From positions 4,774,001 to 4,838,000 of the forward strand of contig NZ_JQNA01000002.1 of NCBI RefSeq assembly GCF_000745015.1: a stretch of DNA of 64,000 nt, in the 5' to 3' direction. The notes below the pieces were generated by a model. It ran no database searches. It had not been told where the DNA came from and saw nothing but the letters and a program-made list of their open reading frames with translations. A program made the position numbers and the translations under genes. This DNA is from Burkholderia sp. 9120. GTDB lineage: Bacteria > Pseudomonadota > Gammaproteobacteria > Burkholderiales > Burkholderiaceae. Positions 53,226 through 60,203 of this stretch are shown piece by piece; within the stretch, counting starts at the first letter, position 1, and every line of letters begins with the position of its first letter.

Positions 53226-53531
53226 TCATTGACCAAAATAAACCCGGCATAATGGCCCGGAAGAACACGGCTGGCTCTGCCGGCCGCCCATTTCCGATTG
53301 CCCCGCGGCCACGCCGCCATAAGACGCGTTCCGCACGCGCTGCACGGGCTGTCCCGCTTCTCCGAACGACATGTCGGTGGTTGCTTGCACCGATTCGTTC
53401 GCGTTCTGTTGCATCAGCGTGCGGCCCGACATACCGTCGCCTTCGCCGCTATCCGTCTGCAGCGCGCCGACACTCACCGGCACGAGCAGCAGAACCGCGC
53501 TTGCCATTGCGACCCATAGATAAAATTTCAT
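53226..53531 (-). CDS. Small exported hypothetical protein
   Basis: A 101-residue protein with signal peptide MKFYLWVAMASAVLLLVPVSVGA (cleavage near residue 23). The mature part is Gln/Ser/Gly-rich, including SYGGVAAGQSEMGGRQSQPCSSG, and resembles the short periplasmic DUF4148-like proteins common in Burkholderia, though I cannot confirm the family. GAGGAG precedes the ATG. A minus-strand terminator lies about 260 bp downstream. Confidence 0.7.
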   Translation of the reverse strand: MKFYLWVAMASAVLLLVPVSVGALQTDSGEGDGMSGRTLMQQNANESVQATTDMSFGEAGQPVQRVRNASYGGVAAGQSEMGGRQSQPCSSGPLCRVYFGQ

Positions 53532-53968
53532 GTCCAGACTCCTCGAATCCGGCGCAGCAGAACTCGTCCTCCCAAAGAATTGATCCGCGAAAAAACGCCT
53601 GGCCGCCCAATCGGGCCGACGGACGAGTCATTGCTAATGCATGACTGCTGCGGCGAGTCACCGAACTAAACGAACTATTCATTGCCAGACCTGCAACCGA
53701 TGTCGGACGCGTTCTCGCGGCGCGCCGGAATCGATCGCCACAGGCTGGAAACGCGGATTTTGGCTCCGCTGTTCCGTTATAGGTCGGCCGCTCAGGAATT
53801 CAATCTCCGACTCGCAAGCTATGCGATTTGCCGTCGGACCGGTTCGCTTAGCCGCACTCGCGAACAAAATCCGACAAACCAGCGCGTGCGTTGCCCGCGC
53901 AGTGCGTTATGATGCTGCCATAACGTAAAAAAACGGCCCCACGCGAGGCACCGGCGAGAGACGGAAGC
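53532..53968. other. Intergenic region
   Basis: These 437 bp have only short overlapping frames with no ribosome sites. An A7 run at 53930-53936 precedes GC-rich sequence. I see no supported gene. Confidence 0.4.
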
Positions 53969-54124
53969 GTGGACGTGAAACCAGCCGGACGCACTCAGCG
54001 CATCGTCAACATCGTTCGTTCCCAGGCGGCCGCAAGGCTTATCCAGCCTTATCTGCCGTCAGGCAGTGCGCCGGAATACGCGCTGAATGTGCTTGATCGT
54101 GCCGATCGGCATAGCTGGTATTAA
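53969..54124 (+). CDS. Possible small protein (51 aa)
   Basis: A 51-residue frame from a GTG with a weak GAGAGACGGAAG site upstream. It reads MDVKPAGRTQRIVNIVRSQ, then AAARLIQPYLPSGSAPEYALNVLDRADRHSWY. The composition is protein-like, with a basic N-terminal helix and an amphipathic stretch. A second GTG two codons later is an alternative start. There is no known family. It could also be the remnant of a longer gene. Confidence 0.35.
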   Translation: MDVKPAGRTQRIVNIVRSQAAARLIQPYLPSGSAPEYALNVLDRADRHSWY

Positions 54125-54316
54125 TGGCAGCCTGACCGGACAAATGCAGTACCGCAATTTACGGAGCAACGTTATTTAACGCTGCCAGAAGCATTTCCTT
54201 CAATCGATAACCCGACCGCGGGCCGGCCCCATTTAGATGGGCTACAGGCTTACGCGGCTTTTCCTTGCAATCTGTAACTGACAGAACGCCGGACGCTTTA
54301 GAAGGACGAATATCTT

Positions 54317-54643
54317 ATGGACGAAAGGAAGCGAGATAGCATGATTGCGTATCTCCGCCATCGCATGGAAGAGTTTGGTATCGAGCCGGAAGATCTGGCT
54401 GCGATATTGGCGGCCGAGCCCGCAGCTCAAAAGGACGCACGCTACCGTAGCGCGACCGGAGATAGCTGGGACGGCCAGGGCGACATGCCGCAGTGGCTCA
54501 AACAGGCAATCAGCGCAGGGCAATCAATCGACCACTTTGAATTGTCGGCAGCGCCGGCGCCCACTCCGCAGCCGAAGAAAAACGTGGACTGGAAAAACGA
54601 TCCGTTCGCAGGCAGCCCGCTGGCCCGTTCGAACAATCGTTAA
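54317..54643 (+). CDS. H-NS-family short DNA-binding protein
   Basis: A 108-residue protein. The N-terminal half is helical (MDERKRDSMIAYLRHRMEEFGIEPEDLAAIL). Residues about 42-75 (ARYRSATGDSWDGQGDMPQWLKQAISAGQSIDHFEL) match the H-NS C-terminal DNA-binding domain pattern 'YR...G.TW.G.G..P.WL......G.S...F'. The central loop is more acidic than usual (DGQGD in place of GRGR-like residues), so the usual AT-hook-like arginine is missing. The ATG has AAGGA about 10 bases upstream. It may silence AT-rich accessory DNA or modulate a full-length H-NS. Confidence 0.75.
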   Translation: MDERKRDSMIAYLRHRMEEFGIEPEDLAAILAAEPAAQKDARYRSATGDSWDGQGDMPQWLKQAISAGQSIDHFELSAAPAPTPQPKKNVDWKNDPFAGSPLARSNNR

Positions 54644-54651
54644 TCCGGCGC

Positions 54652-55125
54652 TCACGCGTTGCAGGTGGTGAGTTGCGGCGGCACCGTGTATTGCGGCAAT
54701 TGAATGAATGCGCTGATCTGCCGCACGATTTGCCAGAACAGTTTGTCGAACAGCCGCCCGCGTTCCGCCTCCGAAACGTCGTCCGCCAGCGGATCGGCAA
54801 AGCTCCAGCGATACAAAGCCGGTTCCCCCGGAAAGACAGGCGCGTAAGGCGCGGCGACGAAGTCGTCCATGGCCACGATGACATCCATTCGCGGTGCCCA
54901 CTCGCCGGTGAATTCCAGCCAGCTTTTGGCGCCGAGTACGCCGAGTTCCGAAATGCCCGGCCGCAATTGCGCCACGGCAAATGGATGAACCCGCGCGGCC
55001 GGTTCCGGCCCCGCGCTGAATGCATCGAAACGGTGTCCCGCTAGTTCCCGCAATAAAGCTTCGGCAATAATGCTGCTTGCTGAATTCTCACGGCAGAGAA
55101 ACAGCACCTTATATTTTCTGGTCAC
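54652..55125 (-). CDS. Low-molecular-weight phosphatase / arsenate reductase-like protein lacking the P-loop Arg
   Basis: A 157-residue LMW-PTP-fold protein from a GTG at 55123-55125. VLFLCRENSASSIIAEALLRELAG is the P-loop region. The nucleophile Cys11 and Asn14 are present, but the Arg of Cx5R is Ser17 (codon AGC). FDAFSAGPEPAARVHPFA and the later FADPLAD (general-acid Asp) fit thioredoxin-type arsenate reductases. Without the Arg, phosphate or arsenate binding should be weak, so it may be a binding or regulatory relative. No ars genes are nearby. Confidence 0.8.
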   Translation of the reverse strand: MTRKYKVLFLCRENSASSIIAEALLRELAGHRFDAFSAGPEPAARVHPFAVAQLRPGISELGVLGAKSWLEFTGEWAPRMDVIVAMDDFVAAPYAPVFPGEPALYRWSFADPLADDVSEAERGRLFDKLFWQIVRQISAFIQLPQYTVPPQLTTCNA

Positions 55126-55373
55126 GCTCACCCCGTACCCATATATTTTTGCTTCTGTGCAGCATTCTGCCGTCGCAGTCTTGCGCCCTCGTGACACTAC
55201 GATGACCTGATTGATGGCGCTACGGGAAGTTGTACCAGGGGACTCGACTCTCCGGCGCCGCGCAATGCTTCTGCCCGCCAGTGTAGCAGCGTGAACAACC
55301 ATGCTTTCATTAAGCTGTCGCTCATGCGCCGATACGCTGCGTTTCGTCACATGACTGCGGCGCATCAATCTCG

Positions 55374-55577
55374 TCAACTCGCGGCCTCGCTGTCGCGCCT
55401 CTCCGACACGATCCGATTAGCCGCGTCGCTGCCTTGCACCGTCGCGGGAAGAGTCGGCTCGAACTGCATGGCGGCTGCGGCAGGCTTGCTAACTGCCTTG
55501 ACGCCGTTCGCAATGCCCGGCGCCGCGACGTAGGGAACGAAGGCCGCCACTGCGACGACAATAATGAAAGTGAACAT
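55374..55577 (-). CDS. Small membrane or exported hypothetical protein
   Basis: A 67-residue protein with an N-terminal hydrophobic segment (MFTFIIVVAVAAFVPYVAAPG) and a polar tail with KPAAAAMQFEPTLPATVQ. An ACGAGG site lies about 10 bases before the ATG. It could be a single-pass anchor or a secreted peptide. No family is recognised. Confidence 0.55.
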   Translation of the reverse strand: MFTFIIVVAVAAFVPYVAAPGIANGVKAVSKPAAAAMQFEPTLPATVQGSDAANRIVSERRDSEAAS

Positions 55578-55790
55578 GAGCGTCGTACCTCGTGGAGGGA
55601 CTGCGTGAAAGACCGCGTGAGGGATTGCCTGATGGTGGAGATAGGTCAGAACGGAACGGCATTCGCTCGACTCGCGTCGCGAACGGTAAGAACGTGTCTT
55701 TGATTCTAGAAGCGCGGCTTGCCGCGCTAAAGGCCGAGGTCTCTATCAAATCGGCCTACGTCTATGGTCTGGCGGCCAACCTGTCTTTCG

Positions 55791-57362
55791 TCACACCACG
55801 GCGGATTCTTCGGCCTCTTGCGATGGCTCGTTGTCTTGTTCGTTCTGCTGCGCTCCCGTGCGGCTCAAAAACGCGAACGACGCACACGCGGACAGCAGCG
55901 TGATCACGATCAATACGTGCAGCAAACTCGTGAACGCCTGCGTATAGCTGAGCGCGAGTTCGTGCCGGCTGATTTGCGGCAAACTCGCGGCGGCGCTTGC
56001 CAGGTCGCCCGTGGTCAAACGCTGCGCGGCTTCGGCAATGCGCTCTGTCATCGCAGGGCTGCCGTCCGCTGTTATTCGCGTAAGGCTGTGTTGCGCGAGG
56101 CCCGCGAGTATCGCCGTGACGATCGCGAGCGCAATGCCTTCGCCCGCCACCCGCGTCGTGCTGAAAATGCCCGTGGCCATGCCCGCGCGCTCCTTCGGGA
56201 CGACACTCACCGATAGTCCGTCCATCAAACCCCATGGCATCCCCGCGCCGATGCCGACGATCAGCATCGGCACAATCGCGGACCCGCGCGATGCGCCGAT
56301 GTCGACACAGCTCAGCCAGTAAAGTCCCGCTGCGGCGATCAGAAAACCGAGCCCCGACAGCACGCCCGCCGATATCCACCGCGTCAACGCAGCAACCAGC
56401 AGCGGCACGGCAAGCAACGGTGCCGACAACGCGATCATCAGCAGGCCCGCCTCCATTTCGCTGAGACCCTCCGCGCCGATAAAACGCAGCGGCAACATCA
56501 CGATCAGCACGATGTAGCAGTAGCAGGTGCCGACCGGCAGAATCTGCACCCCCACGAAACGCGGATAGCGAAACAGGCTCAGATCCAGCATCGGCCTGGC
56601 GACGTGCAGTTCCACCGTCACGAACACGGCCAGCATGACCGCCGACGCGCCCAGCAGGCCGACCACCAGCGCGCTGGACCAACCGGCTTGCGGCGCCTGA
56701 ATCACCGCAACGGTGAAGAGCCCGAGCGTGCCGGTGAAGCTCAGCGTGCCGGGCCAGTCGAGACCGGTGGCGGCCGGGTCGCGTGTTTCGCGCATGCGCG
56801 GCACGCCGAACACGAACGCGAGCGCGCCGATCGCGGCGATCGCCACGAAGATCGCGCGCCAGCCGAAGTGCGTGATCAACGCACCCGCCATTAGCGGACC
56901 GAATGCGAGGCCGAGACCGAAACTCGTCCCCAGCAGGCTGAACGCGCGCGTGCGGGCGTGGCCGGTGAATTCCTGCGCAAGCGCCGCGGATCCGCTCGCC
57001 AGCGACGCCGCCGCCGCGACGCCCTGCAGCGCGCGCAACGCATCGAGCCAGGCCACCGAAGGCGCCAGACTCAGCGCCACCGACGCCACGATAAAACCGC
57101 CCAGCCCGGCCACGAAAAGCCGCTTGCGGCCGAACTGATCGGCGAGCGCGCCGGCCGCCATCAGCAGGCTGCCGAAGCTCAGCATGAAGGCGTTCGTGAT
57201 CCAGGTGAGCGCGCCCGCGCTGCCGCCCAGATCGCGCCCGATCGCGGGTGTAGCGACCGCGCCGCCCGAGAACGCCAGCGGCAGCACCAGCGCGGATAAA
57301 CAGACGGCGGCAAGAATCAGCGGTTTGGCGCTGGCCTCGCCGTGTGACGTTACAGTTTTCAT
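55791..57362 (-). CDS. MFS transporter, DHA2 (EmrB/QacA) type
   Basis: A 523-residue exporter with about 14 hydrophobic segments. Motifs include LTWITNAFMLSFGSLLMAAGALADQFGRKRLFVAGL (motif A), LRALQGVAAAASLASGSAAL, and GLAFGPLMAGALITHFGWRAIFVAIAAIGAL (motif C region). Drug or metabolite efflux across the inner membrane is expected; no periplasmic adaptor gene accompanies it. It ends with a polar Gln/Glu tail. The promoter lies in the 368-bp divergent gap before chaC. Confidence 0.9.
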   Translation of the reverse strand: MKTVTSHGEASAKPLILAAVCLSALVLPLAFSGGAVATPAIGRDLGGSAGALTWITNAFMLSFGSLLMAAGALADQFGRKRLFVAGLGGFIVASVALSLAPSVAWLDALRALQGVAAAASLASGSAALAQEFTGHARTRAFSLLGTSFGLGLAFGPLMAGALITHFGWRAIFVAIAAIGALAFVFGVPRMRETRDPAATGLDWPGTLSFTGTLGLFTVAVIQAPQAGWSSALVVGLLGASAVMLAVFVTVELHVARPMLDLSLFRYPRFVGVQILPVGTCYCYIVLIVMLPLRFIGAEGLSEMEAGLLMIALSAPLLAVPLLVAALTRWISAGVLSGLGFLIAAAGLYWLSCVDIGASRGSAIVPMLIVGIGAGMPWGLMDGLSVSVVPKERAGMATGIFSTTRVAGEGIALAIVTAILAGLAQHSLTRITADGSPAMTERIAEAAQRLTTGDLASAAASLPQISRHELALSYTQAFTSLLHVLIVITLLSACASFAFLSRTGAQQNEQDNEPSQEAEESAVV

Positions 57363-57730
57363 CGATCAGTCCTTCCCCGAAATCCGGCCGTGGCATGGCG
57401 TGGCGAACCACGAGCGCCGGCCGGACGCGCCCGCGAAGCACCAGCACTCAAAGGCGTCATTCTGGCGACGGCGACGGGGCGGATAAAGAGCCTCCAGGTC
57501 GTGACTGAGCGGCCTGAAACGCGACAATCAGCGATGCTGAAGACGTAGCGGCGGCTTGGGGATTCGCTAACTACACGGCAAAAGGTCGGCAGCGATTGTC
57601 GCCATCACGGCGACACAGCATTTCCGTCAGACGGATTTTTCCGGGCGGCCGTCACGTTCATACTGGTGGTGATCTTTTACGCCGATGCGGCCTGAACCCC
57701 GCGCGCGGCACACCATGACGGGACCATCGG
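57363..57730. other. Divergent intergenic region between DHA2 exporter and chaC
   Basis: These 368 bp contain no supported gene. They presumably carry both promoters and any operator of the exporter. I do not see clear boxes. Confidence 0.4.
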
Positions 57731-58396
57731 ATGTTGAACAGAAACGCCATCAGCTCGGGCGCCTATCTCGAGAGCTTCGATTCGCTGCCCAAAGAAATGC
57801 TCTGGACCCAGGAGCGGATCGACGCGTCGCTCGCGCAAACGCTGCGCCAGCGTCCGGACGACGGCGAGGTCTGGGTGTTCGCTTATGGCTCGCTGATGTG
57901 GAATCCGATCTCCGACTTCGACTGCCGTCGCATCGCGACACTGCATGGTTGGCATCGCAGTTTCTGCATCCGGCTGATCGCGGGCCGTGCAACGCCTGAA
58001 CAGCCGGGTCGCATGCTCGCACTCGAACCGGGCGGCAGCACGCAAGGCGTCGCGCTGCGCCTGTGCGGCGCGACGCTCGTCGAAGAATTGCGGATTCTGT
58101 GGATTCGCGAGATGGTGACCGGCGCGTATCGTCCGACCTGGGCACCCGTGACGCTCGAAGACGGCACGCAAGTCCAGGCGATCGCCTTCGTGGCCGAGCC
58201 GCAGGATCAGCAATACGAAGGCGACGCGCGGGCGTCGACGATCGGCGCGTCGATGGCGGTCGCGACGGGCCTGTTCGGCACCAATGCCGAGTACGTGTTC
58301 AAGCTACAAACCGCGCTCGTCGATTGCGGACTCAACGATCCTTATATCGACGACCTCGCGGCCGAACTGGCGCGACTCACGAACCAGCCCGCGTGA
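57731..58396 (+). CDS. chaC: ChaC-like gamma-glutamylcyclotransferase
   Basis: A 221-residue protein of the ChaC family, which cleaves glutathione to 5-oxoproline and Cys-Gly. VFAYGSLMWNP (YGSLMW at 52-57) is the substrate-binding signature. RIATLHGWHRSFCI, YRPTWAPV and AIAFVAEPQDQQYEGD follow as in the family. The ATG at 57731 is used, although the ribosome site is weak. It is convergent with the J-domain gene, only 4 bp apart. Confidence 0.92.
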   Translation: MLNRNAISSGAYLESFDSLPKEMLWTQERIDASLAQTLRQRPDDGEVWVFAYGSLMWNPISDFDCRRIATLHGWHRSFCIRLIAGRATPEQPGRMLALEPGGSTQGVALRLCGATLVEELRILWIREMVTGAYRPTWAPVTLEDGTQVQAIAFVAEPQDQQYEGDARASTIGASMAVATGLFGTNAEYVFKLQTALVDCGLNDPYIDDLAAELARLTNQPA

Positions 58397-58400
58397 TGCG

Positions 58401-59156
58401 TCAGAACCGCAAGCCGTTCAGGAATTGAAACCAGAGACCCCCGAGTACACCGGCGGGATGCGCGGCGGAAGTGGGGTCGGTGGGTTTGTCTTCATGCTGT
58501 TCTTCGCGCTTGTCGTCACGCGTGTCCTCGCGCTTGCCGCGGCCCGCGCGATTCGCCGGCGCTTCACGCGTCGCGGTGCCCGGTTGCGCGGAAGCCGAAC
58601 CTGAAGCCGCCGCCTGCGCCGAAGCAGGCTTTGCGTTGTTGTCGAACGCGGCTTCGGCAGTCGCAACCTCCACGTCAACCTTCGCTGCCGCCGCTGCCGT
58701 CTCGCGCCGCGCCCTCTGCAAGGCCGCCACGCTGTCCGCGATCTGCGCGGCTCGCCGCGCCTCGCAGCGGCGCCCGAGCAACACGCCGAACAGCACGTCG
58801 CGGTTGTGGCCTTCGTCGGCGAAACGCATGGCGAGCGACACCATCTCCGCGTAGGCCACTTCGTCGGCGGCTCGCGCTGCTGCTTCGCGCTCCGCCTGAG
58901 CCCGTTGCTGACGCGTACGCTGCGCCTCCCAACCGCGCATCTGCTCGGCGTAGACGGCGTCGTACACCTTGCGTTGCGCGGCGTCGGAGAGGAGCGCGTA
59001 CGCGTCCTTGATCTCCTGAAAAGTGGCGCGCGCAACGTCTTCCGCGCCGCTGTTGCGGTCCGGGTGCCACTTCATCGCGGCCTTGCGGTAGGCCCGCTTG
59101 ATTTCGTCGTCGGTGGCGTGCGTGGGCACGCCAAGCGTTTCATAAAGAGTTGCCAT
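58401..59156 (-). CDS. DnaJ-domain (J-domain) protein
   Basis: A 251-residue protein with an N-terminal J domain (LYETLGVPTHATDDEIKRAYRKAAMKWHPDRN, HPD at 31-33; then FQEIKDAYALLSDAAQRKVYD). It would stimulate an Hsp70 ATPase. The rest is Ala/Arg/Gln-rich coiled coil, then a Lys/Asp/Glu-rich tail; there are no zinc or client-binding domains, so this is a specialised type III J protein. The ATG at 59156 is preferred; a further ATG at 59195 would add 13 residues. Confidence 0.88.
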   Translation of the reverse strand: MATLYETLGVPTHATDDEIKRAYRKAAMKWHPDRNSGAEDVARATFQEIKDAYALLSDAAQRKVYDAVYAEQMRGWEAQRTRQQRAQAEREAAARAADEVAYAEMVSLAMRFADEGHNRDVLFGVLLGRRCEARRAAQIADSVAALQRARRETAAAAAKVDVEVATAEAAFDNNAKPASAQAAASGSASAQPGTATREAPANRAGRGKREDTRDDKREEQHEDKPTDPTSAAHPAGVLGGLWFQFLNGLRF

Positions 59157-60203
59157 TGCCTGCTCGACCTCGCCGTGAATCGCGTCGCGGATCATCCTAG
59201 CATGTGAAAAATGTCAGCCATCTGCATGAGCGCGCATGAACCGGCGTGACCGCGATTTCACGCCAAGGGCTTCGCGCGTCGCACGCGGCCAGCAGAGAGA
59301 CTTGGTGGCGCACGCGAAAACCGCCCCGCTTTTCGAACGCTTTCTCGCGAAGCTGTCAGTTCCGGCGATAAAACAGAATACGGTTGGGGCGCAAAATCCC
59401 AATCGCACGCGCGATATTCGCGCCGATAGACGACATTCACCGTCGAGCAATATCTCTTCAAAAAACACCGTCGCGCGAGCAACCCCGTCGATTCGATTCC
59501 TATCTTCCGCCATTCCATAAAACCAACAGAATTCCACCGATTACTTTCTACAACTCGCTTCAACCGCTTCAGATTTTTTCGGCCCAGCACATTAACCCGC
59601 TCACCTCGCGCGCTATTCGCGCAATCGCGACGCATTCGAATCGCATAAATAAAATTACCAATACCTTTCATTTTTAAAATCCGTACTTCCTCTTCATGAA
59701 ACTTTTTGTATTTTTATCAAAAAAAGTTTGCTATGTAATTTTTTTTCTTGATATCTTCACGATCCCAAGAGGGTCTGTAATGTGCCGCATGGAAAAAAGT
59801 ATGAAACCTGTCGGACGAAAGTAGGCTGATTGCATATGTTTTTCAGGCCTTTTTATTCCCGAAAACGAGGTTTCAGCATTCCCGCTATACGCCCCCATGC
59901 CGCTTGAGCAGACGAAGTTGACGTTAAAACGATAGGTCGCAGTTTCGGCCATGCCTGAGTGAGACACGAGAAAACGAAGCACTTTCATTTCCATCACCCG
60001 GTAATCCGACACGTTGAAATTTAGCGTGTCCCGTCTGTTCGCCTTCAGCTTCGCGCACGGTAAATCAGCGCGAGGCGAAGTGAATGGATGGGACAGCTTT
60101 ATATGGTGCGGCGCAATATCGCCGCCAATCGCGTGGTGAGGTTCACGAGACCTCGCCAACCATTTTTGGCGTAGCTCTATTTACAAGCGAGAAAGGGGAA
60201 AAA
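59157..60203. other. AT-rich intergenic region upstream of the TonB-dependent receptor
   Basis: About 1 kb of unusually AT-rich sequence (notably 59400-59800) with no supported gene. An AT-only hairpin-like element (AAACTTTTT ... AAAAAGTTT, about 59698-59731) is the clearest structure. It separates the J-domain gene from the divergent receptor gene and may hold the receptor's control region. Confidence 0.5.

Noticed and set aside
53898..54316. Possible tRNA or integration site in the gap before the H-NS-like gene
   Set aside because: I found no cloverleaf-like sequence, CCA end or flanking direct repeat.
59258..59671. A 137-residue minus-strand frame in the same AT-rich gap
   Set aside because: There is no start signal, the composition is random-looking, and the frame overlaps similarly open frames on the other strand.
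59731..60159. A 142-residue minus-strand frame upstream of the TonB-dependent receptor
   Set aside because: It lies in AT-rich sequence, has no ribosome site and no recognisable motif, and its codon use is unlike the other genes.
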